Shown here in pieces: positions 17,426 through 26,019 of a stretch of DNA of 64,000 nucleotides. The DNA comes from Pseudoduganella guangdongensis. Lineage in GTDB: Bacteria; Pseudomonadota; Gammaproteobacteria; Burkholderiales; Burkholderiaceae_D. The notes beneath the pieces are model-generated. The model was given only the letters and a program-made list of their open reading frames with translations. It was not told the origin of the DNA and ran no database searches. The translations under genes and the position numbers were made by a program. Within the stretch, counting starts at the first letter, position 1. The number at the start of each line of letters is the position of its first letter. Location of the stretch: the NCBI RefSeq assembly GCF_009857475.1, contig NZ_WWCJ01000023.1:1-64000 (forward strand), given 5' to 3'.

Positions 17426-18613
17426 TTAGAACTGCATGGTCGCCATTACTGCAACGCCTTTGGCCTTGTAGCTGCCGGTGCCGGCCAGCGGCGTGCCCGT
17501 GCGGCGGTCCTTGAAGGCAGTGGCGCTGAGCTGGATCTTGCGCGTGGGCTGGTAGACCAGGCCGACGTTGGTGCTGCGCGTGGTATCGCTTGGGTCGCCG
17601 TCGAAGTAGACATAGGGCAGGCGCTCAAAATTTCGTTTCTCGCGCTTAACGCCGGCATTGGCCTGCAGCTTGGCGGAAATATCCCAGCTGGCATTCACGC
17701 TGGCGCCCTTGTTGACGCTGTTGTTGACGATGGTGCTTTCCACGGCGGCGAATTCACGCCAGGCGTCGGCGCTGAAGCGCAGCTTCTGACGTGGGCGCCA
17801 GGTCACATTGACGCGCCCGTTCAAGCCACTGGTATCGCGCTCGGCGAAGGTGTCGTGCTTGCGCTTGGCATAGCCGGCCAGCAACTGCACTTGCGTGATA
17901 TCGCTGTACAGCCAGTTGATGTTGGCCTTCAGCTCGTCCTGGTCATAGTTCTGGTCGAGGAAGGTGGTGCCGATGCGCAAGGGGTTGAGGAAGCTGCCCT
18001 TGATCTTGCGCGCCACCAGCCCTACCCGGCTGCCGCTGGCGGCCAGGTAGTCGATGCCCAGTTCAACCCGGTCTTCCTTGCGGTTGTTCAGGCTCTGCGC
18101 GGCCAGCTCGTAATCGAAACGGTCGCGATTGAATCCGGTACGCAGGCGCCAGCTGGGATGGAAGCGCCAGCCGCCGTTGGCATAGGAACGCCGCTGCGTG
18201 CGCAAGTTGCGCTGGTCGACGTGGAAGTCATTGAACGGCGTCAGCACTTGCTGGTAGCTGGCGCCGATATTGCCGTCGAAACGGTTGCCGAGCACCCAGG
18301 CCCAATCCAGCACGGCATCCTTGCCGTTGTAGTTGAGCTGTTCGTAATGATCGAACGTCACACGCGACAGCTTGGCATGGCCCGTGAGCCGCTGCCGGCC
18401 GATCGGCCCATCCAGCAGGATGCCGCCCTGGGCTTGCGTGGAGCGGTCGGAGCGCTGCACGCCCGGCGCCGTGTTATCCGGCAGGCGCAGCAGGTTATTG
18501 TCATAGCTCGAGCCCAGCGTGACGAAGGGCTTGATGGTGTCGCTGATGTCGGCAGCGGCGGGACAGCACGCCAGTGCCGCAGCCAGCGCCAATGGGGTGG
18601 GCAGGATGCGCAT
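17426..18613 (-). CDS. epsL: EpsL, outer-membrane beta-barrel exopolysaccharide protein
   Basis: 395 residues with a signal peptide (cleavage near AAA-DI, residue about 22). The rest consists of alternating hydrophobic and polar strands typical of an 18- to 20-strand barrel, and it ends in the aromatic residue Phe (MATMQF) expected for Bam substrates. It matches the putative EpsL barrel of XrtB clusters, thought to help the polymer cross the outer membrane. It is the second gene of the operon, 10 bp after the CAAX-type protease gene. Function is inferred from family and context. Confidence 0.88.
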   Translation of the reverse strand: MRILPTPLALAAALACCPAAADISDTIKPFVTLGSSYDNNLLRLPDNTAPGVQRSDRSTQAQGGILLDGPIGRQRLTGHAKLSRVTFDHYEQLNYNGKDAVLDWAWVLGNRFDGNIGASYQQVLTPFNDFHVDQRNLRTQRRSYANGGWRFHPSWRLRTGFNRDRFDYELAAQSLNNRKEDRVELGIDYLAASGSRVGLVARKIKGSFLNPLRIGTTFLDQNYDQDELKANINWLYSDITQVQLLAGYAKRKHDTFAERDTSGLNGRVNVTWRPRQKLRFSADAWREFAAVESTIVNNSVNKGASVNASWDISAKLQANAGVKREKRNFERLPYVYFDGDPSDTTRSTNVGLVYQPTRKIQLSATAFKDRRTGTPLAGTGSYKAKGVAVMATMQF

Positions 18614-18623
18614 ATTTTTCTTC

Positions 18624-19367
18624 TCACCAATAGATCCAGCTACCAGTTGTCACGACCCAGGCCGCCAACAGGCCATTGGTCACGGCATGTCCCACAATGG
18701 GAGTCCACAGCGTTTCGCTGCGCATATACAGCCAGGTGTAGGCGAGGCCCGCGACGATGCCGGCCAGCCAGAGGTTATGTTCGCTACCGAACAAAAGAAT
18801 CGAGATAATTGCCGCGCTAAGCCCTGCGCGCGCCGGACGCAGTAACAGGAAGTCACGCTGCACCAGCCAGCGCAGCAGGAAAGAACGCCAGAACAGCTCT
18901 TCCATCAGCGGTACCACCAGCGTGGCGCCTGCGGCGCGGATGGCAATCAGCGGCCAGTCGATGTGGCCGTCCGCGCCCGCCGGATCAAAGACGCGCGGGT
19001 TGCCAAAATGCATCCACTCGAGATCGAGCAGCAGCCACAGCACAAACACCAGCGCGCCAATAAGCGCCCCCCACAGCACATGGCTGTGCGACGGCCGGTC
19101 GCGCAACTCCTGGTAATGCTGACGCCAGGCAATCAACATCGCCAGCACCAAGGTAATCTGGATCGGATAGAGCCAGCGCAGGCTGGCCGGCTGGGCGCCA
19201 AAGCGTTCCAGCACGTCGGCCAGTACGATGAAGGCGATATAGGTAGCAAATGGCAACACGCGCGGCAAAGCGGGGTTACCCTGCCAGGCAAGAGGGAAAG
19301 CAGACGCGCGCGCCGCAGCGGCGTGCGGCTGTTGTGGAACGCGCTCTGGTGGCTGCTGGTTCGTCAC
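18624..19367 (-). CDS. exosortase-associated CPBP/CAAX-type intramembrane protease
   Basis: About 247 residues, with seven or more membrane helices. The three CPBP-family motifs are present: EELFWRSFLLRW (the EExxxR motif), a middle SEHNLWLAG and a last HAVTNG. Such glutamic-type intramembrane proteases, related to type II CAAX prenyl endopeptidases, recur beside PEP-CTERM/exosortase loci; their substrates are not known. A GTG start at 19367 with an AAGG site about 8 bp upstream is preferred. The in-frame ATG at 19415 has no ribosome-binding site and lies almost on top of a possible -10 element. First gene of the exopolysaccharide operon. Confidence 0.82.
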   Translation of the reverse strand: MTNQQPPERVPQQPHAAAARASAFPLAWQGNPALPRVLPFATYIAFIVLADVLERFGAQPASLRWLYPIQITLVLAMLIAWRQHYQELRDRPSHSHVLWGALIGALVFVLWLLLDLEWMHFGNPRVFDPAGADGHIDWPLIAIRAAGATLVVPLMEELFWRSFLLRWLVQRDFLLLRPARAGLSAAIISILLFGSEHNLWLAGIVAGLAYTWLYMRSETLWTPIVGHAVTNGLLAAWVVTTGSWIYW

Positions 19368-19427
19368 AATATCTGCCTTCCCGTTGGTTATGCCGAGACT
19401 GTCGTGCCTCGGCATTAAGGTTGTCAG

Positions 19428-19460
19428 ATATTACAGCGCGCAATCGTGCGCAAGCGCACG
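19428..19460 (-). promoter_or_regulatory. possible promoter and dyad at the head of the eps operon
   Basis: On the minus strand, TAATAT (19433-19428) could be a -10 element. Just upstream lies a perfect dyad CGTGCGC-TT-GCGCACG (19445-19460) that would overlap the -35 zone. No good -35 hexamer at 17 bp is visible, so an activator or repressor acting through the dyad is possible. The dyad has no T-tract, so it is not a clear terminator for uup. Confidence 0.35.
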
Positions 19461-19495
19461 AAAGTGAGAAACAGCAAGGAGTGGATTGAGTTACA

Positions 19496-21403
19496 TCAAA
19501 CGTTGTTGCGGGATTCGATTTCTTCCCAGCGCTCCAGCGCGCTCAACAGTTCCGCTTCGATTTGTGCAATACGGTCATTGAGGCGCTTCGCTTCGGCCGG
19601 TGTCTTTTTATAGAAGTCCGGGTCGGACAGCGTGATGTTCAGCGCGGTTTGCTCGTCTTCCAGTTTAGCGATGAGCTGCGGCAATTCTTCCAGCTCACGC
19701 TGCTCCTTGTAGCTGAGCTTTTTCCCTTTGGCCGGCGCCGCTGCTGGCGCGGCGGCAGGTGCGGCGGCGGCAGCCTGTTTGGCTTCCACCTTCTTCGCCA
19801 CTGGCGCAGCATCGCGCACGCGCTCCCAGTCGCTGTAGCCGCCCACATATTCCTTCCACTCGCCCTGCCCCTCGGCAACGATCACTTGCGTCACCACGTT
19901 GTCGAGGAACATGCGGTCGTGGCTGACCAGGAACACGGTGCCAGGGTAGTCCTCCAGCAGTTCTTCCAACAGTTCCAGCGTGTCGATATCAAGGTCATTG
20001 GTCGGTTCATCCAGCACCAGCACGTTGGCTGGCTTGGCAAACAGGCGCGCCAGCAGCAGGCGATTGCGCTCGCCACCGGAGAGCGAGCTCACCAGCGAAC
20101 GCGCACGTTGCGGTTCAAACAGGAAGTCGCCCAGGTAGCTCATGACGTGCTTGCGCTGGCCATTGATTTCCACCCAGTCGCTACCAGGGGCGATGGTGTC
20201 GGCCAGGGTCGCGTTGTCGTTCAATTGCGCGCGCATCTGGTCGAAGTACGCCACCTGCAATTTGGTGCCCTGCTTGACCATGCCGCTGTCGGCCTGCTCT
20301 TCACCCAGGATCAGTTTCAGCAGCGTGGTTTTGCCGGCGCCGTTGGCGCCGATCAGGCCGATCTTGTCGCCGCGCAGGATGATCGAGCTGAAGTCGCGCA
20401 CGATAACTTTTTCGCCGTAGGCCTTGTTGACGTTTTCCAGTTCCGCCACGATCTTGCCCGAGCGCTCGCCGGTGCCCACTTCCAGGCGCACCTGGCCTTG
20501 CTGGTCGCGGCGCGCCGCGCGCTGTTCGCGCAGGCGCTCCAGGCGGCGCACGCGGCCCTCATCGCGCGTACGGCGCGCTTGCACGCCCTTGCGGATCCAC
20601 ACCTCTTCCGCCGCCAGCACCTTGTCGAACTTGGCGTTCTCGATTTCCTCAATCGCCAGTTGCTCCGCCTTGCGGGTCTGGTAGGTGGTGAAGTTGCCCG
20701 GGTAGGACATCAGGTTGCCGCGATCGAGTTCAATGATGCGGGTCGCCACGTTGTCGAGGAAGGAACGATCGTGGGTAATGAACAGGATGCTGCCCTTGAA
20801 ATCGCGCAGCAGCGCTTCCAGCCACTTGATGGAACTGAAATCCAGGTGATTGGTCGGTTCGTCCAGCAGCAGCACTTCCGGCGCACCGACCAGGGCGCGT
20901 GCCAGCGCAGCGCGCTTCTTGGTACCGCCGGACAGGGTTTCGATCAGCACCGAGCCATCCAGGTTCAGGCGACCGAGCACGGTTTCCACTTTATTCTTCA
21001 GGTTCCAGGCATCGCCCGCATCGAGTTTCAGCTGGATGTCGTGCATGCGCTCCATCAGCTTGTCGTCGTCGCCCTGGCCGAACTGGCCGGTCAGCTCGTC
21101 GTACTCCTTCAGCAGCGCAGGCAGTTCGCCCAAGCCGGACGCCACCGCGTCGTACACGCTCTGGCCCGGCTCGAATTGCGGCTCCTGTTCCACGTAGACG
21201 ATCTTCAGGCCTTGCTGCATGACCAGCAGGCCATCGTCCAGCTTCTGCATGCCGGCGATAATTTTCAGCAGGGAGGACTTGCCGGTGCCATTACGGCCGA
21301 TCAAGCCGACGCGCTCGCCGGTTTCCAGGGAGAATTCGGCGTGGTCCAGCAGGGCGTGGTGGCCGAAGGCGAGTTGTGCGGATGATAATGAAATGACGGC
21401 CAT
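19496..21403 (-). CDS. uup: ABC-F family ATPase Uup
   Basis: 635 residues with two ABC ATPase domains. Walker A motifs are GRNGTGKSS (about 37-45) and GANGAGKTT (about 344-352), signature motifs LSGGTKKR and LSGGERNR, and Walker B/LLLDEPTNHLD and LVLDEPTNDLD. There is an inter-domain linker and a C-terminal Ala-rich then coiled-coil extension (about 545-635) typical of Uup. ABC-F proteins act on the ribosome; Uup also binds branched DNA and affects precise transposon excision. No membrane domain is encoded nearby, which fits ABC-F rather than a transporter. Confidence 0.95.
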   Translation of the reverse strand: MAVISLSSAQLAFGHHALLDHAEFSLETGERVGLIGRNGTGKSSLLKIIAGMQKLDDGLLVMQQGLKIVYVEQEPQFEPGQSVYDAVASGLGELPALLKEYDELTGQFGQGDDDKLMERMHDIQLKLDAGDAWNLKNKVETVLGRLNLDGSVLIETLSGGTKKRAALARALVGAPEVLLLDEPTNHLDFSSIKWLEALLRDFKGSILFITHDRSFLDNVATRIIELDRGNLMSYPGNFTTYQTRKAEQLAIEEIENAKFDKVLAAEEVWIRKGVQARRTRDEGRVRRLERLREQRAARRDQQGQVRLEVGTGERSGKIVAELENVNKAYGEKVIVRDFSSIILRGDKIGLIGANGAGKTTLLKLILGEEQADSGMVKQGTKLQVAYFDQMRAQLNDNATLADTIAPGSDWVEINGQRKHVMSYLGDFLFEPQRARSLVSSLSGGERNRLLLARLFAKPANVLVLDEPTNDLDIDTLELLEELLEDYPGTVFLVSHDRMFLDNVVTQVIVAEGQGEWKEYVGGYSDWERVRDAAPVAKKVEAKQAAAAAPAAAPAAAPAKGKKLSYKEQRELEELPQLIAKLEDEQTALNITLSDPDFYKKTPAEAKRLNDRIAQIEAELLSALERWEEIESRNNV

Positions 21404-21459
21404 GGGAGTGCAAATCTAGACGGGAAAACGCGCATTTTACCTGTTGCCAGCCCGTCAGC

Positions 21460-21465
21460 TATAAT
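21460..21465 (+). promoter_or_regulatory. -10 element for the tRNA-Arg gene
   Basis: A perfect TATAAT lies 17 bp before the tRNA. A poor -35 (TTACCT) is spaced 17 bp upstream. A GC-rich stretch follows the -10, as in stable-RNA promoters. The site lies between the divergent uup start and the tRNA. Confidence 0.55.
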
Positions 21466-21482
21466 TGCGCTCGCTTTGCGTC

Positions 21483-21557
21483 CTCTCCGTAGCACAATGG
21501 ATAGTGCACATGCCTCCTAAGCGTGGGATACTGGTTCGATTCCAGTCGGAGGGACCA
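21483..21557 (+). tRNA. tRNA-Arg(CCU)
   Basis: Folds as a complete 75-nt cloverleaf. The acceptor stem CTCTCCG pairs with CGGAGGG (one G-U pair), then discriminator A and an encoded CCA end. The D-stem is GCAC/GTGC. The anticodon stem CATGC/GCGTG encloses the loop CTCCTAA, giving anticodon CCT, which reads the rare codon AGG. The T-arm is ACTGG-TTCGATT-CCAGT. Single gene, transcribed away from uup. Confidence 0.95.
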
Positions 21558-21658
21558 ACAGCGCTTCCACGGGAACTTTCCCGCCCCTCCCCTGTCCTAC
21601 CTCAATATCCCCGCACCCAGACAAGGCAAAGTAGAACGATCTACTTGCGGAGGCTGCT

Positions 21659-21919
21659 ATGGATACCGAAATTCGTCTTGTGAAGGTCGAGAAGGAAGTG
21701 GACTCTCTGAAGGTTTTGACCGAAAAAAATTCTCAGGCAATTGAAAGCCTGCGCGAAGCCATGGATCGCAGGTTCTCAGATGAGCACGCTTGGACTGAAC
21801 GGCAGTTTGCGGAACTTCGTAAGGAAATGAGTACCAACCTACGTTGGACTCTAGGAATCATGCTGACCGGCTTCACCGCCATCCTCGGCATTTTGGGCCG
21901 GACTGGCGGTCTGTACTAA
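21659..21919 (+). CDS. small coiled-coil protein with C-terminal membrane helix
   Basis: 86 residues. The first ~60 form a charged, heptad-like coiled coil (KVEKEVDSLKVLTEKNSQAI). The last ~25 form a single membrane helix (TLGIMLTGFTAILGILG) and a short tail. A GGAGG site lies 7 bp before the ATG. The layout resembles small XhlA/holin-accessory or DUF1640-like proteins, which are often of phage origin, but no other phage gene is nearby. It lies about 100 bp after tRNA-Arg(CCU), a common place for inserted genes. Function unknown. Confidence 0.7.
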   Translation: MDTEIRLVKVEKEVDSLKVLTEKNSQAIESLREAMDRRFSDEHAWTERQFAELRKEMSTNLRWTLGIMLTGFTAILGILGRTGGLY

Positions 21920-23719
21920 TTACTCCACAAACGGCTCGACGGTGACGTGCTTGCCGACCAGACGGGCGTCGGCCACGGCGCGCAGGGGCGACATGTCGAG
22001 GTCGGACTGTCGCGCGGCAATCAAGCGGGCGAAGTGTTCGTACATGCGCGGGTATTCGCGCTCCGGCTCGTCCAGAACCAACTTGCCATCCACCTCCATC
22101 ACTTTGCCGCCCATGTGCAGCGCCATCGTCTCGCCGTTGACGGCGGCGACGTGGATGCTCCAGGTTTGCTCGCCCTCCTGCAGGAAATCGAAACAGGCTT
22201 CGATCGGGACGCCCGCGCCGCCTTGCATGCGCAGCTCGGCCTGGATTGGCTCATTGCAGTTGGACGGCACGCGCAACTCGGCACCCTGCACCACCACGCC
22301 ACCACCCAGCAAACGGGTCAGGATGGACAGCGAATTGATGCCGGGGTCGAACACGCCCATGCCGCCCGGTTCGAAGATCCAGCGCTGGCCGGGATGCCAT
22401 TGGCGCACGTTCTCACGCCATTCGATGCGGATGGCGGCGATGCTGCGCGCCGCCATCCATTCGCGCGCGGGCTCGACGCCCGGTGCGAAGCGCGAGTGCC
22501 AGCCGGCGAGCACGGTCACGCCGTGAGCGGAGGCCAGCGCGTGCAGCGCTTCGCCTTCGCCCAAGGTGGCGGCGGGCGGTTTCTCAAGGAAGACGTGGCG
22601 GCCGGCGGCAATGGCTTCCTCTGCGATCGCTTGCCGCACTTGGGGCGGCGTGCAGATGGCGACGGCTTCGATTTCCGGGTGTGCTTGCAGCATCTCGTCC
22701 AGGCTGCGATAGACGTCCAGTCCCTCCACTGAACTGCGCGGTGAGCAGCCGGCCACCAGTTCAAGTTGAGGATTGTTGCGGATGGCGGGGATGTGCTGGT
22801 CGACAGCGATCTTGCCCAGGCCGACCAGGCCGATCTTCAAGGTAGCCAGGCGAAAGCGTGATTCAGGCAGGCCGCGCACATCCAGCTGCTGCATGAACAG
22901 GCCGCCCGACTGCGGCGCGGCGTCCAGGCGCGCTGCGCTCATATCCTTGCGGGCGGTGGTCACGAACAAGGTGTCGAGCGCGCTGCCACCGAAGGCCGGG
23001 CAGCTTGGCTGGGGAACGGGCAGCGCGACCACGCGCTCCACTTTCCCGTCGGGCGTGAAGCGGACCACCTTGCTGGCGCCCCAGCGCGCGCTCCACAGGC
23101 CGCCCTGCGCATCGATCACCGAGCCATCAGGCTCGCCGGCCACGACATCGGCAGCGACGAAGACACGCTGCGCGCCGATGGCGCCGGTCAATGGATCGTA
23201 GTCGCAGCAGCGGATTGCCCCATCCTGCGAATCGGTGAAATACATGGTGCGGCCATCGGGGCTGAAACAGATGCTGTTGGCGATGGCGGCGGGCGGCAGC
23301 GGCAGGCGCTCCAGCGACAGGTCGGCATTCAAACGATAGAAGCAACCGATCGCCTCTTTCGGATTGCTCGCCTCATTAAACATGCCGAACACGAAGCGCC
23401 CCTGGCGGTCGCAGCGGCCATCGTTAAGGCGCGTGCCAGGCTGCTCTGGCGCCACCTCGCAAATGCGGGTCAGCTCACCGCTGGCGAAGTCGAAGAACGC
23501 CAAGCCGGAGGCCAGGCCAAGCAGCAGGCGCTGGTCATCGTCGGTCAGGGCAAAACAGCACAGGCGCTCCGGCATCGGCCAGCTTTGGGTTTCGCCGCTG
23601 GCCGGAGTGTGGGCGTACAGGACCGAGCGCTGTATATCCGTCCACAGCGCGCGCTGGGTACGGTCGCACCACAACACGCATTCGCCCAAGGTATTCCGCC
23701 CATCCACCAGTAACTGCAT
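21920..23719 (-). CDS. fused SMP-30/gluconolactonase-type lactonase and Gfo/Idh/MocA D-galactose 1-dehydrogenase
   Basis: One uninterrupted frame of 599 residues; the ATG at 23719 has GGAGGA 4 bp upstream. Residues 1-290 are an SMP-30/gluconolactonase propeller with the expected metal/substrate residues Glu13, Asn99, Asn148 and Asp198. Residues 295-599 are a Gfo/Idh/MocA oxidoreductase with NAD-binding GLVGLGKIA (297-305) and the EKPP motif. Together they would oxidise D-galactose to the lactone and open it to galactonate, the first two steps of the De Ley-Doudoroff pathway continued by DgoD, DgoK and DgoA nearby. The junction has no stop codon, but an internal TTG at 22840 (residue 294) could start a separate dehydrogenase. 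L-arabinose is an alternative substrate. Confidence 0.85.
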   Translation of the reverse strand: MQLLVDGRNTLGECVLWCDRTQRALWTDIQRSVLYAHTPASGETQSWPMPERLCCFALTDDDQRLLLGLASGLAFFDFASGELTRICEVAPEQPGTRLNDGRCDRQGRFVFGMFNEASNPKEAIGCFYRLNADLSLERLPLPPAAIANSICFSPDGRTMYFTDSQDGAIRCCDYDPLTGAIGAQRVFVAADVVAGEPDGSVIDAQGGLWSARWGASKVVRFTPDGKVERVVALPVPQPSCPAFGGSALDTLFVTTARKDMSAARLDAAPQSGGLFMQQLDVRGLPESRFRLATLKIGLVGLGKIAVDQHIPAIRNNPQLELVAGCSPRSSVEGLDVYRSLDEMLQAHPEIEAVAICTPPQVRQAIAEEAIAAGRHVFLEKPPAATLGEGEALHALASAHGVTVLAGWHSRFAPGVEPAREWMAARSIAAIRIEWRENVRQWHPGQRWIFEPGGMGVFDPGINSLSILTRLLGGGVVVQGAELRVPSNCNEPIQAELRMQGGAGVPIEACFDFLQEGEQTWSIHVAAVNGETMALHMGGKVMEVDGKLVLDEPEREYPRMYEHFARLIAARQSDLDMSPLRAVADARLVGKHVTVEPFVE

Positions 23720-23744
23720 GTTTCCTCCTGTTTGCATGACGTTC

Positions 23745-23794
23745 ATTCTAGCCGCGCCCCGGAAAAGCCGCATGGCGGCATATCGCTTTGATAT
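23745..23794 (-). promoter_or_regulatory. divergent promoter region with LysR-type dyad (lactonase-dehydrogenase / dgoD)
   Basis: The 131-bp gap between the divergent genes holds ATATC-GCTTT-GATAT at 23780-23794, which includes a T-N11-A LysR-type site. On the minus strand a -10-like TAGAAT (23750-23745) lies about 30 bp further on without a good -35. This is the arrangement expected for activator-dependent transcription. The LysR regulator encoded just after dgoD is the natural candidate. Confidence 0.5.
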
Positions 23795-23850
23795 ACCTCG
23801 CGTGCGTTTATTCATGCTTTGCGCATGGATGGCGCCATTACACTGGCCGC

Positions 23851-24999
23851 ATGAAGATTACCAAACTCACCACCTATCGCATCCCTCCAAGGTGGATGCT
23901 CCTGAAAATCGAGACCGACGAAGGCGTAACCGGCTGGGGCGAACCCGTCATCGAAGGCAAGGCGCGCACTGTCGAAGCGGCGGTGCACGAGTACGCGCCG
24001 TACCTGGTGGGACAAGACCCGTCCCGCATCAACGACCTGTGGCAGATGATGTACCGCGCCGGTTTCTATCGCGGCGGCGCCATCCTCATGAGCGCGATTG
24101 CCGGCATTGACCAGGCGCTGTGGGACATCAAAGGCAAGGTGCTGGGCGTGCCTGTGTACCAGTTGCTTGGCGGCCTGGTGCGCGACAAGATGAAGACCTA
24201 TAGCTGGGTCGGCGGCGACCGTCCGGCGGATGTCATCGAAGGCATGCGCCGCCTGCGCGAGGCGGGCTTTGACACCTTCAAGATGAACGGCACCGAGGAA
24301 CTGGGCATCATCGACAGCGCGCGCAAGGTGGATCAGGCCGTGCAGCGCGTGGCCGAGATTCGCAGCGCCTTCGGCGATGCGGTCGAATTCGGCCTGGACT
24401 TCCACGGCCGCGTGGCCGCGCCCATGGCCAAAGTGCTGCTGCGCGAACTGGAGCCATTCCGCCCGCTGTTCGTGGAGGAGCCGGTACTGGCGGAGCAATA
24501 TGAGGTCTACCGCGCGCTGGCCGACCACACGGCCATCCCGCTGGCAGCCGGTGAGCGCATGTACTCGCGCTTTGAGTTCAAGCACGTGTTCCAGCAAGGC
24601 GGCCTGTCCATCGTGCAGCCCGACCTGTCGCATGCCGGCGGTATTACGGAATGCCTGAAGATCGCCGCCATGGCGGAGGCCTATGACATCGCCCTGGCGC
24701 CGCACTGTCCGCTCGGACCGGTGGCGCTGGCTTCCTGCCTGCAGGTGGACTTTGTCTCGCACAACGCCGTGCTGCAGGAGCAGAGCATGGGCATTCACTA
24801 CAACCAAGGCGGCGAAGTACTGGACTACGTGAAGAACAAGGAAGACTTCAAGCTCACCAACGGCTATATCCAGCCGCTGCCCAAGCCGGGCCTGGGTGTG
24901 GAGATCGATGAGGAGCGCGTGATCGAGGCAAGCCGCAACGCGCCGGACTGGCGCAACCCGGTCTGGCGCCACGAGGACGGCAGCATCGCCGAATGGTAA
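23851..24999 (+). CDS. dgoD: D-galactonate dehydratase
   Basis: 382 residues, from memory the same length as the E. coli enzyme. Mandelate racemase/enolase-superfamily fold. All expected residues are at the same numbers as I recall for E. coli: Asp183, His185, Glu209, Glu235, His285 and Glu310 (LDFHGR, VEEPV, AGERM, APHCPLGP). It dehydrates D-galactonate to 2-keto-3-deoxygalactonate in the cytoplasm. The ATG at 23851 has only a weak ribosome-binding site. Divergent from the lactonase/dehydrogenase and followed 12 bp later by the LysR gene. Confidence 0.95.
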   Translation: MKITKLTTYRIPPRWMLLKIETDEGVTGWGEPVIEGKARTVEAAVHEYAPYLVGQDPSRINDLWQMMYRAGFYRGGAILMSAIAGIDQALWDIKGKVLGVPVYQLLGGLVRDKMKTYSWVGGDRPADVIEGMRRLREAGFDTFKMNGTEELGIIDSARKVDQAVQRVAEIRSAFGDAVEFGLDFHGRVAAPMAKVLLRELEPFRPLFVEEPVLAEQYEVYRALADHTAIPLAAGERMYSRFEFKHVFQQGGLSIVQPDLSHAGGITECLKIAAMAEAYDIALAPHCPLGPVALASCLQVDFVSHNAVLQEQSMGIHYNQGGEVLDYVKNKEDFKLTNGYIQPLPKPGLGVEIDEERVIEASRNAPDWRNPVWRHEDGSIAEW

Positions 25000-25011
25000 A
25001 GGAGTGAAGGC

Positions 25012-26019
25012 ATGGCGTTTGACGGACGGGTACTGCTCAACTATGATGGGGAAGCCCTTGCCGTCAGAACGCAGATGTCCGATCCTCGCTCACAACGCTT
25101 TGTCCGCTCCTACCTGAAAACCAAGCACCTGGTGCTGTTGGTGGAACTTGGCCGCCATGGCTCGATCATGCATGCGGCGCAGGCGGCCAACCTGACCCAG
25201 CCTGCGGCATCCAAGCTGCTGGGGGAGCTGGAACATGCCCTGGGCGTGCCCCTGTTCGAGCGCCTGCCGCGCGGCGTCGAACCCACTTCTTACGGCAAAA
25301 CCCTGATCCGCCGCGCCGGCGCCGCGCTGGCGGAAATGGATGCAGCCCACCAGGAAATCATTGAACTGCAGTCCGGCCTGCGCGGCCGGGTCGCCGTGGG
25401 CGCCATCCTGACGCCGGCCGCCACCCTGGTGCCGCCGGCCGTGACCCTGCTCAAATCGCGCCACGCGCAGCTGCATGTCTCGATCGATGTCGACAGCAGC
25501 CGCCAGCTGCTGGACCGCCTGCGCGCGGGCGAGCTGGATATCGTCATCGGCCGCGTGACCGATGCGGCGATTGCGGGCGAACTCAATTTCGAACCGATTA
25601 CCGACGAGCCGCACTGCCTGGTGGCGCGCAAAGGCCACCCTTTGCTGCACGGCGGTGAAGTCACGCTGGCGCAACTGGCGCGCCAGACCTGGATCCTGCC
25701 GCCGGAGGGCAGCGTGGTGCGCGAACGCCTGGCCGCCCTGTTCATGTCGCAGGCGCTGGAGCAGCCGTCGGAGACCATTTCCACCATGGCGCTGCCGGTG
25801 GTCACCCAGCTGCTGATGGGGAGTGATATGGTGGCGCCGATGGCGGTGGAGCTGGTGCAGCCTTTCCTGGACAGCGGCCTGCTGGGCACCCTGCCGATCG
25901 ACCTGCACCTGCGTATGGACGTGTATGGCTTCATCACCCGCCGCAACCACAAGCTGTCACCCGGCGCCGAATCCATGCTGGAAACGCTGCGCGAGCTGGC
26001 CTGCTATGCCAAAAACTGA
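25012..26019 (+). CDS. LysR-family regulator of the galactose/galactonate genes
   Basis: 335 residues with an N-terminal winged helix-turn-helix (RHGSIMHAAQAANLTQPAASK, split by family alignment at about residues 47-67) and a C-terminal periplasmic-binding-protein-like effector domain. It resembles the GbpR (galactose-binding-protein regulator) group, which responds to galactose-type sugars. AAAGGAG precedes the ATG at 25012; an ATG at 25075 is an alternative. It lies between dgoD and dgoK and is presumably co-transcribed with dgoD. The likely target is the dyad at 23780-23794. Confidence 0.88.
   Translation: MAFDGRVLLNYDGEALAVRTQMSDPRSQRFVRSYLKTKHLVLLVELGRHGSIMHAAQAANLTQPAASKLLGELEHALGVPLFERLPRGVEPTSYGKTLIRRAGAALAEMDAAHQEIIELQSGLRGRVAVGAILTPAATLVPPAVTLLKSRHAQLHVSIDVDSSRQLLDRLRAGELDIVIGRVTDAAIAGELNFEPITDEPHCLVARKGHPLLHGGEVTLAQLARQTWILPPEGSVVRERLAALFMSQALEQPSETISTMALPVVTQLLMGSDMVAPMAVELVQPFLDSGLLGTLPIDLHLRMDVYGFITRRNHKLSPGAESMLETLRELACYAKN

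Noticed and set aside
19441..19470. Rho-independent terminator of uup
   Set aside because: The GTGCGC/GCGCAC dyad has only a 2-bp loop and no following T run.
22838..22840. Separate galactose dehydrogenase gene starting at an internal TTG
   Set aside because: No stop codon precedes it and no strong ribosome-binding site is visible, so one fused gene is the simpler reading. Kept as an alternative.
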